A stretch of 64,000 nucleotides of DNA from positions 2,390,630 through 2,454,629 of the forward strand of contig OX638316.1 of the NCBI GenBank assembly GCA_951812525.1, in the 5' to 3' direction. The translations under genes were made by a program, and so were the position numbers. A model generated the notes under the pieces. The model did no database searches. It was not told where the DNA came from and saw nothing but the letters and a program-made list of their open reading frames with translations. How positions within the stretch are numbered: position 1 is the stretch's first letter; the number at the start of each line of letters is the position of its first letter. Shown here one piece after another: positions 52,512 to 60,802 of the stretch. This stretch comes from an uncultured Poribacteria bacterium. GTDB taxonomy: Bacteria > Poribacteria > WGA-4E > WGA-3G.

Positions 52512-52537
52512 AGCCTCCAACAGCCTGGGGGCTTTTT
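52512..52537 (+). terminator. Terminator/attenuator in the rplJ leader
   Basis: AGCCTCC (52512-52518) and GGGGGCT (52527-52533) form a 7-bp stem with an 8-nt loop and a T-run. Downstream of the L10 leader it can serve as the attenuator controlling rplJL. Confidence 0.7.
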
Positions 52538-52628
52538 GCATGTAATTGTATGCCGAATTAAACGGTTTGTAGGGAATCGGGGACCGTGCCTCAACTATTA
52601 TACAACACGGGCAGAAAGGAGCTGACAC

Positions 52629-53195
52629 ATGCCGAATCAGGCAAACGTTCAGCAAGTAGAACAAATTCGTGAGCTTTTTGACAGTGCTGATGTTGTTCTT
52701 TTGACAGACTTTCAGGGGCTGACCGTCGAAGAAGTGAATGAACTTCGCAATCAGCTTCGGGCAGCAGAGGTCCGATACAGAGTCTGCAAGAACACGTTGA
52801 TAAATGTCGTCGCACAGGAGAGAGGTATCGAAGGCTTGGACCCTTATCTTAAGGGAAATACAGCCCTCGCCACCAGTACAGATCCGGCGGCATCGTCAAA
52901 AATTTTGCTCGACTTTGGTGAAGAACACGAAAATCTTAAGATTAAAGGCGGAATTCTTGGAACACAGGTAGTAGACGCAGCAGGTGTCGAAGCTCTCCGA
53001 GATATGCCGTCACGAGAAGTCATGATTGCCCGAACAGTCGGGACTATCGGAGCACCTATCACCGGGCTCGTCAATGTCTTACATCAAGGCTCACCGATTA
53101 CAGGTATGGTGAGTGTGCTCAGTGGAACAATACGTCAGGTAACCTCGGTGCTAACACAGGTTGCTGATCAAAAGAAAGAGGCGGAAAACGCCTAA
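52629..53195 (+). CDS. rplJ: Ribosomal protein L10
   Basis: The 188-residue L10 anchors the L7/L12 stalk. It shows VEQIRELFDSADVVLLTDFQGLTVEEVNELRNQLRAAEVRYRVCKNTL, then KGNTALATS and a C-terminal helix for L12 binding. An AAAGGAG site lies eight bases before the ATG. The product can bind the L10 leader at 52367-52430 and so limit its own synthesis. Confidence 0.96.
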   Translation: MPNQANVQQVEQIRELFDSADVVLLTDFQGLTVEEVNELRNQLRAAEVRYRVCKNTLINVVAQERGIEGLDPYLKGNTALATSTDPAASSKILLDFGEEHENLKIKGGILGTQVVDAAGVEALRDMPSREVMIARTVGTIGAPITGLVNVLHQGSPITGMVSVLSGTIRQVTSVLTQVADQKKEAENA

Positions 53196-53325
53196 CGCAG
53201 GGTGCATACCGCGCCTACACTAAACATCGCAGGGCAACCGAGTCCTCACGACTTGACCCTGCATTGCTTGATCAGAAAACCTCTAATCAAGTTAATTTAG
53301 TACTATTTACAGAAAGGATACAAAC

Positions 53326-53721
53326 ATGGCCGCAGATATGGAAAAAATGATTGACGAAATCAGTAATATGACCGTTTTGGAACTTTCCGAACTGGTCAAA
53401 GCGTTGGAAGATAAATTTGGTGTCAGCGCATCAGCTGCCCCGGCGATTGCTATGCCAGGGATGATGCCTGCTGCTCCAGGTGCCGAAGAAGCTGCCGAAC
53501 CGGAAGAGCAAACGGAATTTGACGTTCAACTCAAAGATTTTGGTGGAAAGAAAATTCCGGTTATCAAAGAGGTTCGCGCTATTACTGGACTCGGCTTGAA
53601 GGAAGCGAAAGAGAAAGTCGAATCCGCACCAGTCGTCATTCAGGAAGCCGTCTCCAAAGAGGATGCTGAGAAAACGAAAGAGCAGCTCGAAGAACTTGGT
53701 GCTACAGTCGAGATTCTCTAA
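53326..53721 (+). CDS. rplL: Ribosomal protein L7/L12
   Basis: The 131-residue stalk protein has an N-terminal dimerisation segment ([21 protein letters not shown]), an Ala/Pro hinge and the C-terminal domain [69 protein letters not shown] strong terminator follows, and rpoB is not next. Confidence 0.97.
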   Translation: MAADMEKMIDEISNMTVLELSELVKALEDKFGVSASAAPAIAMPGMMPAAPGAEEAAEPEEQTEFDVQLKDFGGKKIPVIKEVRAITGLGLKEAKEKVESAPVVIQEAVSKEDAEKTKEQLEELGATVEIL

Positions 53722-53779
53722 GTGTAGACACACCGTCTCGCACGATAAACAGCGCGTGCTTAAACCGCACACGACAGGT

Positions 53780-53848
53780 AAACCCATTATGGTTCTTGAA
53801 CAAGCGATGCCCGAATCCATCGCACTACAGCGAACTATAATGGGTTTT
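53780..53848 (+). terminator. Strong terminator after rplL
   Basis: A 16-bp stem (AAACCCATTATGGTTC with GAACTATAATGGGTTT, one G-U pair) encloses a second small stem GCGATG/CATCGC. TTTT follows. It ends the ribosomal-protein transcript, leaving any rpoBC genes to be expressed separately. Confidence 0.75.
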
Positions 53849-53897
53849 CGTTTTTCGTGAAAAATAATCTCTGCAAATGTAGGCATATTTTTAAACG

Positions 53898-54770
53898 ATG
53901 CCTGCCGGAAATTACCAAGCAGTTCGGATGTTTAGTATAATCGACGTTTTTTATCTCGTTTTCAGCCAACTCGCAGTTGGTGGATTTGTTCTTCTTTTCT
54001 TGGTCCCAAAGGAGTTGGTAGGGGCAAATTTCTACCGTTTAATGGGTGGTATCTATCTATTCGTGAGCGGTTTATCGCGGTGTGCAAACCTCGCCCTTTA
54101 TCAACAACCTGTCACATTTAGCAACTTTTTTGGATACTGGCAGAATCCCGAATCCGTTTTCGTTATCAGTTTTTTTCTCATTATTCTTGTGTATACACTG
54201 CTGTGGTGGTTCAAAATGCCGCTGCTTACGCAAATCGTTTTCTTTGGTGGTGTGATTTCCGGTGTGACATCAATTGTTTTGAGTACCCAGCGCTACCTTC
54301 CAGTTATTCAAATCCCTAATGAAATGTTCCTATTACCGCTCCAATTCTTGATGGCTGCTGCCTTACTTGGTGCTGTCCACACTGGCATGTGGTTTGGACA
54401 CTGGTACCTCGTGATGCCCGATTTGCCGGTGACCTATCTAAAACGGTTTAACAGCGGGCTGCTCTATGCCCTTTTAGGTATGACGCTACTGCTCTGTCTG
54501 AATCTCTTTTTCAGACATCAATCTACGGATGTTGTCCCTTTTAATCTCTTTTATCAGATTATTTTCAGTATGCGACTCCTTATAGGCATCGGTGGCACGT
54601 TGTTCCTCTATTTCATTACGTGGGATTGCTTGCGTCCTAAATCCGTTGCCCGCGATGAACTTGGCGCGACGCGGGCTGCAACCGGTTTCCTGTTCATTGC
54701 TATCATCACAGTCTTCATGGGCGAGTTCTGCAGCCGATTGCTGTTTTTGGAGATGCGATTTATCTTTTAA
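53898..54770 (+). CDS. Multi-span membrane protein of unknown function
   Basis: I do not recognise a family. The 290-residue protein has seven or eight hydrophobic helices and a central His/Trp-rich segment (GAVHTGMWFGHWYLVMPDL), with further His in RHQSTD. The first ATG at 53898 gives a short polar N-terminus, while an ATG at 53928 starts directly at the first helix. Neither has a good ribosome binding site. It follows the rplL terminator. Heme or metal binding is possible from the His positions but not shown. Confidence 0.65.
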   Translation: MPAGNYQAVRMFSIIDVFYLVFSQLAVGGFVLLFLVPKELVGANFYRLMGGIYLFVSGLSRCANLALYQQPVTFSNFFGYWQNPESVFVISFFLIILVYTLLWWFKMPLLTQIVFFGGVISGVTSIVLSTQRYLPVIQIPNEMFLLPLQFLMAAALLGAVHTGMWFGHWYLVMPDLPVTYLKRFNSGLLYALLGMTLLLCLNLFFRHQSTDVVPFNLFYQIIFSMRLLIGIGGTLFLYFITWDCLRPKSVARDELGATRAATGFLFIAIITVFMGEFCSRLLFLEMRFIF

Positions 54771-54867
54771 CCTTTTATGGTATGTTTGCTGGAACGATTA
54801 CTATTTTTTTCCTAAAATCAGGGTGTCTCGCTTTTTAATAATGTCGTGAGTCTTGGGTTGAATTGCG

Positions 54868-54896
54868 TTGTAATTTAAATTCAGGTATGCTAAAAT
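54868..54896 (+). promoter_or_regulatory. Promoter for the zinc-type dehydrogenase gene
   Basis: TTGTAA at 54868-54873, 17-bp spacer and TAAAAT at 54891-54896, about 35 bp before the gene. Confidence 0.55.
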
Positions 54897-54932
54897 AACA
54901 TCATGCATTAGAAGCTTAAGGAGGCATATCGA

Positions 54933-56003
54933 ATGAAATCTCAAATTTTCTATGAACCCGAATCAATGAGCCTTGAAGACCGGCCCGTACCACAAGCTGG
55001 CGGCAGTGACTTGTTAGTTCAAGTCCGTTCGGTAGGCATCTGTGGTTCGGATGTCGCATACTATTTCGGGAACAGTTCACTTGAAACCGACGATGGCAAA
55101 GGACCGCTTATCCTTGGACACGAATTCACTGGTGAAGTCGTTGAAGTTGGTAATGAAGCAGAAGCAACAGGTGGATTTAAAGTCGGTGACCGGGTGGTTG
55201 TTAACCCTGTCCAATCAAATCCGAATTCCTTCTGGAGCAAGAAAGGGTTGTCCAACTTGTGTCCGGAAAAACGTGTTCTCGGTGTCGGTGTTGATGGCGG
55301 CTTCGCAGAATACGCAGTTTCTGACTATCGCTGGACGGTCAAACTACCCGATAACGTTACATACGATCAAGGAGCACTAACAGAGCCGCTTGCCTGTGGA
55401 CTCTATGCTGTCAACAATCTCAATGCTGAAGAGGGACAAACCGCTGTCGTTTTCGGACCGGGACCTATCGGTCTGATGATGGTGCAAGTGCTGAAGAGCC
55501 GCGGTTTAAAAAACGTCCTACTCGTTGGAACTCGCGACTATCGCTTGGATTGTGGTAAGGAGCTTGGCGCGGATGTGGTTGTCAATGTCAGCGATACTAA
55601 CTCTCCACATTACGTTGAAGACTTAGGGGCTGCAATTCAGGAACTCAACAATGGTGAATTGGCAGACCGCGCAATTACGGCAACCAGTTCTCTGGACGCA
55701 ATTCACACTGCCTTGGAAGTTACCGGCAGGCACGCAACCGTTGTTATCTTCGGACTCCCTGGCGATACAGATGTGATGCAGGTTCCAATTCTTGATACGA
55801 TCCTCATGGATAAGACTATCAGATTCTCTTGGCTCGCACCCGATACTTGGGAAGAAGCGGTACAACTCATTTCGAGTGGTGATGTCAACATGGACAAAAT
55901 TATCAGCCACGAATTCTCGCTTGAATCGCTTGTTGAAGGGATAACGAAGGTACGCAACCGCGAAGACGGTTGTACAAAAGGCTTAATAAAAGTCTCTGAC
56001 TAA
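54933..56003 (+). CDS. Zinc-type alcohol/sorbitol dehydrogenase family, structural zinc site lost
   Basis: The 356-residue MDR dehydrogenase has the catalytic zinc residues: Cys in VGICGSDV, His-Glu in LGHEFTGEV and Glu in TEPLACGLY. The cofactor motif is VVFGPGPIGLMMVQV. The loop that normally holds four structural-zinc Cys reads VVNPVQSNPNSFWSKKGLSNLC and retains one Cys, so the structural zinc appears lost. The sugar, polyol or amino-acid alcohol substrate cannot be inferred. The small membrane protein at 56017 follows after 13 bp, so the gene may begin a short operon with it and the LamG gene. Confidence 0.85.
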   Translation: MKSQIFYEPESMSLEDRPVPQAGGSDLLVQVRSVGICGSDVAYYFGNSSLETDDGKGPLILGHEFTGEVVEVGNEAEATGGFKVGDRVVVNPVQSNPNSFWSKKGLSNLCPEKRVLGVGVDGGFAEYAVSDYRWTVKLPDNVTYDQGALTEPLACGLYAVNNLNAEEGQTAVVFGPGPIGLMMVQVLKSRGLKNVLLVGTRDYRLDCGKELGADVVVNVSDTNSPHYVEDLGAAIQELNNGELADRAITATSSLDAIHTALEVTGRHATVVIFGLPGDTDVMQVPILDTILMDKTIRFSWLAPDTWEEAVQLISSGDVNMDKIISHEFSLESLVEGITKVRNREDGCTKGLIKVSD

Positions 56004-56016
56004 GTTGAATAGGTAA

Positions 56017-56361
56017 ATGGGCATTCCATTTTTCATTGTTTTTGTCCTTTCAATCGCTTTTTTGTCCCTCGGAATAACGGGGTGGGGTGACTTTGTTTCG
56101 GTGCAGTGGGATCAACAGAACACGTCCGATGCAAACAGCGACACCGCAGCTGTCACCCCCTACCTGAGTTTTCAATCCAATTATTGGGCAATCGCACGGT
56201 GCTTTACAGGATTTCTGCTCTTTTTAGTGAGCCTTTATTTTATGGGCTTTTTTCTCTATCTCGAAGAACGAGAAAGTGGCAGAATTATGAAAAACATCAA
56301 AAGTTTCGCCAAACTGCGACAGTTTCTTGAACGACGTCAGAAGGAGGACCTTTCACAATGA
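56017..56361 (+). CDS. Small two-helix membrane protein
   Basis: The 114-residue protein has two hydrophobic helices (about residues 3-21 and 62-85) with a polar loop and a basic C-terminal tail. It resembles no family I can name. It overlaps the LamG protein gene by an ATGA junction, so both are probably made together. No signal peptidase site is evident. Confidence 0.7.
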   Translation: MGIPFFIVFVLSIAFLSLGITGWGDFVSVQWDQQNTSDANSDTAAVTPYLSFQSNYWAIARCFTGFLLFLVSLYFMGFFLYLEERESGRIMKNIKSFAKLRQFLERRQKEDLSQ

Positions 56362-57206
56362 ATTCTCTCATAAGATGTTTGGTCAACGAACCAAAGCGAT
56401 ACCGGATGCTAATAGGCTTCGGATTTGCGCTCTTCACAGTATGCTTTGCTGCAACGAGCAGTGCCAAAATTGATCCAAAGACGGTTGTTGGAATCTGGCT
56501 TTTCGATGAAGGTAATGGGAAAATTGTCGAAGATTTATCTGGGAACGGCCACGATGGCGAACTCATGGAAGGAACAAAATGGGAAGATGGAAAATTCGGG
56601 AAGGCCGTTATATTTGACGGAAAAGATGATTACGTTGAAATAGCACCTTCACTTGAATTTAACCCGGAGGTATTTACCGTTACTTTCTGGATGTATCCAA
56701 CATCTGTTGGGGGCAACAACCCAGCAGGTAAAGGTTCAGCTACCCTCATTATCGCAAACGGTAATCCTGGCGATGGTGGAGGAGCGAATTGGTGGTTTGA
56801 ATACTGGAATAGTGGAAACTTTGAGTTCAAAAGCTGCCAGGCGGGGTGTGCCGCCGCGAACACACCGGTGGATAAACCAGACGAATGGTATTTTATTGCT
56901 GGTATTTACAACGGTACTGAATACGAACTCTACGTTGATGCCCAATTTAAAGCAAAGGGACCGAATAAGGTCGGTGCGCCCGAAAAGGGTTTGCTCATCG
57001 GAAGCGGACTTTGTCCAGCTGGTCATGGATGTGATGAGGGTTATTTTGAAGGCATCGTTGACGACGTGGCAATGTTTAGTGATGCCTTGAGCGAAGGGGA
57101 CCTGGAAACTATTATGGAAGAAGGCGTGGGCAAAGTGCTTGGTGTTGCTCCAGTGGAACCTACAGGCAAATTGACAATAACATGGGGCGATTTGAAAGTA
57201 CGTTGA
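56358..57206 (+). CDS. Secreted LamG-domain protein with TWG-type C-terminal tail
   Basis: The 282-residue protein has a signal peptide ending about residue 36 (TSSAK-I) and a LamG/concanavalin-like jelly roll (about 45-255). Evidence is VGIWLFDEGNGKIVEDLSGNGHDGEL, KAVIFDGKDDYVEIA, TVTFWMYPT, EWYFIAGIYNGTEYELYVD and GIVDDVAMFSDALSE. The last residues GKLTITWGDLKVR match the tail of the unrelated secreted protein at 3774-4421. The start overlaps the preceding gene. Probably a surface carbohydrate-binding protein. Confidence 0.88.
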   Translation: MNSLIRCLVNEPKRYRMLIGFGFALFTVCFAATSSAKIDPKTVVGIWLFDEGNGKIVEDLSGNGHDGELMEGTKWEDGKFGKAVIFDGKDDYVEIAPSLEFNPEVFTVTFWMYPTSVGGNNPAGKGSATLIIANGNPGDGGGANWWFEYWNSGNFEFKSCQAGCAAANTPVDKPDEWYFIAGIYNGTEYELYVDAQFKAKGPNKVGAPEKGLLIGSGLCPAGHGCDEGYFEGIVDDVAMFSDALSEGDLETIMEEGVGKVLGVAPVEPTGKLTITWGDLKVR

Positions 57207-57225
57207 AAAGGTAAACCTTGGCAAG

Positions 57226-58305
57226 ATGAAACAGGTATTGAAAAACGACTTACTTCTTCGCGCTTCGCGATGCCTGCCGGTGGAACGCGTGCCTGTATGG
57301 ATGATGCGGCAGGCTGGAAGATCAGACCCTCTTTATCGGCAGATTCGGCAAGAGCTTAACCTCCCTTTAGAACGGCTTTTCCGAACCTGCCCTACACCGG
57401 TGTCGGAGACTGATATTGAATGGGCAGTCAAAATTTCACTTCTGCCTAAACGTATCGGTGTGGATGCCATCATCGTCTATAAAGATATTCTCACACCCCT
57501 CGCACCGATGGGAGCACATTTCCGATTTGCCCCCGGACCTATCTTAAACTCGCCGATTCGGACGCAGGCACAAGTAGATGCACTGCAACCGCTCCATGAC
57601 CCACCAACACAATTGGCATTTACCGGACAGGTTATTCGCAAACTGCGCGAAACCTTGAATAGTGAACTGCCCCTCATCGGTTTTGCTGGTGCGCCTTTGA
57701 CGCTCGCATTTTTCCTTATCGCAGGTGAAAGTCCGATCAAACGCGGAACCGGAGTGTCAGAAAAAGCAACGCCGGTTTTCCAAATGATGGAAGAAGTGCC
57801 TGAACGCTTGCATTGTCTGCTGGATAAATTAACAGATATGACAATTCACTACTTGAACTACCAGATTAGCGAGGGTGCCCAGATAGTTCAACTCTTCGAG
57901 TCAGTCGCCGATGTCTTACCACGGCAGGTGTACGAAAACTTTGCCGCTCCTTATCACCAACGAATTTTCACTGAAGTAAACTCAGAAACACCACGAATAC
58001 TCTTCGCAAAAGAATGCTCCTATATCGATTTAATGCACCAGAGTGGCGCGGATGTACTGAGCGTTGGAAAATGTGTTGATCTCGACGAAGCCAGAGACCT
58101 GACAAACGGTACAGTCGCTTTTCAGGGAAACGTTGACAACGATATTCTCCGAGATGGGACCTTTGACGACATCACGGCAGCTGTTGAGACCTGTTTAAAA
58201 CAAGGCGGGAAAACTGGACATATTTTGAATCTGAGCCATGGGCTACATAGAGACACACCGTTTGAAAATGTTAAACATTTCGTGAATATTGCAAAAACAC
58301 TATAG
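57226..58305 (+). CDS. hemE: Uroporphyrinogen decarboxylase
   Basis: HemE converts uroporphyrinogen III to coproporphyrinogen III. The 359-residue barrel shows VPVWMMRQAGR near the N-terminus, IVYKDILTPLAPMG, LIGFAGAPLTLAFFLI, IVQLFESVADVLP, DVLSVGKCVDLDEAR and FQGNVDNDILRDG, with LNLSHGLHRDTP at the end. It is the first gene of a four-gene heme block and is separated from the MBL gene by 8 bp. Confidence 0.95.
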   Translation: MKQVLKNDLLLRASRCLPVERVPVWMMRQAGRSDPLYRQIRQELNLPLERLFRTCPTPVSETDIEWAVKISLLPKRIGVDAIIVYKDILTPLAPMGAHFRFAPGPILNSPIRTQAQVDALQPLHDPPTQLAFTGQVIRKLRETLNSELPLIGFAGAPLTLAFFLIAGESPIKRGTGVSEKATPVFQMMEEVPERLHCLLDKLTDMTIHYLNYQISEGAQIVQLFESVADVLPRQVYENFAAPYHQRIFTEVNSETPRILFAKECSYIDLMHQSGADVLSVGKCVDLDEARDLTNGTVAFQGNVDNDILRDGTFDDITAAVETCLKQGGKTGHILNLSHGLHRDTPFENVKHFVNIAKTL

Positions 58306-58313
58306 GAAAGTTG

Positions 58314-59771
58314 ATGAGAAATATTTTGGAAAATCCCTTTGCACCACGACAATATGGACAACTTGTTAAAGTAACAGAACGCGTGTATCTGTTTCGTAAT
58401 ATTGTCAACTCCTCTATCATCATCGGGGATGAAGGGATCGCTGTAATTGATACACAGGTGAACCAGATGATGGCACAGCGACTCCTTAAAGCGGTTCGCA
58501 CCATCACAAATAAACCTATCCTGTACGCGATTAACACCCACTATCACTGGGACCATACGAATGGAAATACTATTTTTCATGAGGCAGGCGCAACTGTTGT
58601 CGCGCGTGAAATGACAAAAGACTTTATGGTGAACAGATCACCGCGGCAAGAAGCGTTCCTTCGTTCTCGCGGGTTTACGCTTGGCGATGCTCCTTTTCTG
58701 CCACAGAAGACGTTTGAACACGAAACCGAACTCGATTTAGGTAATCAACCTCTGCACCTCGTTCACTTAGGAAAGGCGGAAACGGATGACGCAACTGCTA
58801 TCAGGATCCCCGCGGAAGGGTGCATTGTCTCTGGCGATACCGTCATGACAGGGAGTTTCCCTATCTTTGGACAACCCGTGATGAATGAAGGGCTTATGGC
58901 GAACCACGATTGGGTTAACACAATTCGGGAGCTCCGCACATACACGCCGAAACACGTGCTACCTGGGCACGGTCCCTTAGCACACGACGCAGAAATAGAT
59001 CTGCTTCTCCAGATTGAAACTTATTTCCTAACTGAGGTACGTAAACGTTTTGAACAGGGTATGTCCTGGCCAGTTCTATTAGCTGACATGGAAGCCAACT
59101 TACCCGACTGGATTCGGAATATCGCTGAAGTCTGGGGAACCCCGCGTTATGCAATTTTAAGAGTATACCGCGGGTTGATCGATGATCCAGAACCCGGTTG
59201 GCAGCATTTCAAACCCTCGGCTATTCCCGCTGCTGACCCCGAAAAGCTGCATCAACGGACACGCGAACTTGAAGAATTTGAAGCCTATTGTGAGACTGCT
59301 GAAGAGGTGGCAGAGGGAAGCGACTTAGGTTTAGCTATAGCCATTTTAAAAACCGCGACCGAAAAGTATCCGAATCTACCTGACGCGTGGACGGCTTATG
59401 CTGATATGCTTACACAAGCGTCCCGAACGGTATCAAGCGTGCTCGAAAAGGGTGATTTCTTCGCTGAGGTGGAAAAGGCTTTAAATATTGCACTCGAACT
59501 AAATCCCGATTATGCGCCTGCACATCTCCTGCGTGGTTACAACCGCATTCTTGCTGCTTACCGCAACGGTGATGAAACAAAATCCGGACTTGAGTCTATC
59601 TATAAGGCATTGGTCACTGGTATCCAAGGGACACAACTCGCGCAGGCGTATTTTTCCATTGGACTCGCACATCGCGCAAGTGGGGACGAGACACTCGCAC
59701 GAGAAGCTTTTACCAACGCAATTGCCGCTGATGCAAGGTTCATGCCAGCACAACTCGCCAATATGGCATAG
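58314..59771 (+). CDS. MBL-fold hydrolase with C-terminal TPR-like region in the heme operon
   Basis: The 485-residue protein has a metallo-beta-lactamase domain (about residues 1-240) with the zinc motif H76-Y-H78-W-D80-H81, DTQVNQ before it, SGDTVMTG, and the late His in LPGHGPLAHD. The following part resembles the dimerisation region of alkyl sulfatase-like enzymes and TPR repeats (about 340-485). The ATG at 58314 has AGGAAA upstream. It lies between hemE and hemH with close spacing. A role in heme synthesis is possible but not shown. Confidence 0.8.
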   Translation: MRNILENPFAPRQYGQLVKVTERVYLFRNIVNSSIIIGDEGIAVIDTQVNQMMAQRLLKAVRTITNKPILYAINTHYHWDHTNGNTIFHEAGATVVAREMTKDFMVNRSPRQEAFLRSRGFTLGDAPFLPQKTFEHETELDLGNQPLHLVHLGKAETDDATAIRIPAEGCIVSGDTVMTGSFPIFGQPVMNEGLMANHDWVNTIRELRTYTPKHVLPGHGPLAHDAEIDLLLQIETYFLTEVRKRFEQGMSWPVLLADMEANLPDWIRNIAEVWGTPRYAILRVYRGLIDDPEPGWQHFKPSAIPAADPEKLHQRTRELEEFEAYCETAEEVAEGSDLGLAIAILKTATEKYPNLPDAWTAYADMLTQASRTVSSVLEKGDFFAEVEKALNIALELNPDYAPAHLLRGYNRILAAYRNGDETKSGLESIYKALVTGIQGTQLAQAYFSIGLAHRASGDETLAREAFTNAIAADARFMPAQLANMA

Positions 59772-59783
59772 GAGGTGGATAAA

Positions 59784-60731
59784 GTGAAGTATGATAGTAT
59801 TTTGTTAGTCGCATTTGGGGGACCAACACCTGGATGCTGTCAAAAATACGATAACGATACCTGTCCGGGTGAAGCCTACTGCTTTGTCGAAGGAATTGCT
59901 GGGACGGCTGAATCTCAAAAAGAACGTGTAAAAGACATCTCTGCGCATTACGTAAAATTAGGCGGGTTTTCGCCATTCAACAAATTGACTTTCGAACAGG
60001 CTGCAGCGTTAGAAAACGCACTACAAAAACGAGATTTACCCCTTCCTGTTTATGCCGGGTTCAGACATTGGACACCGTATTTAAAAGAAGTTATCGCGCA
60101 AATGGGAGAAAAAGGACACCGCAAAATACTCGGGATTATCATGGCACCACACCAATCCAAAGTCAGTTGGGAATGGTATCAACAAACAGTGAGGAAAGGA
60201 ATAGACGCAGTTGATGGTGAAAAGCCGACAATCGATTATCTCGACCCATGGTACACACACAAAGGCTATGTCGGTGCTATCTCTGAAATTATTAAAACCG
60301 TATGTGGTGACAAGTTAGAGCGTGCCGAGCTTGTTTTCACAGCACACGCAATTCCCCAATCAGCGGCGGATACCTCTCCTTACACACAACAGTTCCGAAA
60401 AACCGGTGAAGCCGTCGCCCAAGAGATTGGAAAAACCCGGTTCGGCTTGGCGTATCAGAGTGCCGTAGAAAATAGTCCGATACCGTGGACACAACCCGAT
60501 ATTAACGGCTGGATTAAAGCACGAAAAGCAGAAGGTGTTGATACAGTTGTCGCCTCCCCAATCGGGTTCCTCTGTGACCACGTTGAAGTTCTCTACGATC
60601 TGGATATAGAGGCAAAAGAAACTGCTGCAGCGTGCGGCGTTGATTTCATTCGGGCAGGGACTGTCGGTTCTCATCCTAAATTTATCAACATGTTGGCAGA
60701 TTTCGTTTATGAGAAATCTGTTAGCCCGTAA
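59784..60731 (+). CDS. hemH: Ferrochelatase with Cys-rich N-terminal segment
   Basis: HemH inserts Fe(II) into protoporphyrin IX, or into coproporphyrin in the alternative route. The 315-residue protein has LLVAFGGP at the start, HYVKLGGFSPFN, FRHWTPYL, FTAHAIPQSA with the catalytic His, GLAYQSAVE and PIGFLCDHVEVLYDLD with the metal Glu. C18, C19, C27 and C33 form a cluster in the segment after FGGP where other family members have none. The GTG at 59784 has GGAGG eight bases upstream. An adjacent earlier GTG is rejected. Confidence 0.93.
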   Translation: MKYDSILLVAFGGPTPGCCQKYDNDTCPGEAYCFVEGIAGTAESQKERVKDISAHYVKLGGFSPFNKLTFEQAAALENALQKRDLPLPVYAGFRHWTPYLKEVIAQMGEKGHRKILGIIMAPHQSKVSWEWYQQTVRKGIDAVDGEKPTIDYLDPWYTHKGYVGAISEIIKTVCGDKLERAELVFTAHAIPQSAADTSPYTQQFRKTGEAVAQEIGKTRFGLAYQSAVENSPIPWTQPDINGWIKARKAEGVDTVVASPIGFLCDHVEVLYDLDIEAKETAAACGVDFIRAGTVGSHPKFINMLADFVYEKSVSP

Positions 60732-60802
60732 GAGAAATCTCGCGTTTATGGGTACGTGGCGACGGGAAACCGTAGATAGAAAGTTCTCAATTGAGGGTGC
60801 TT

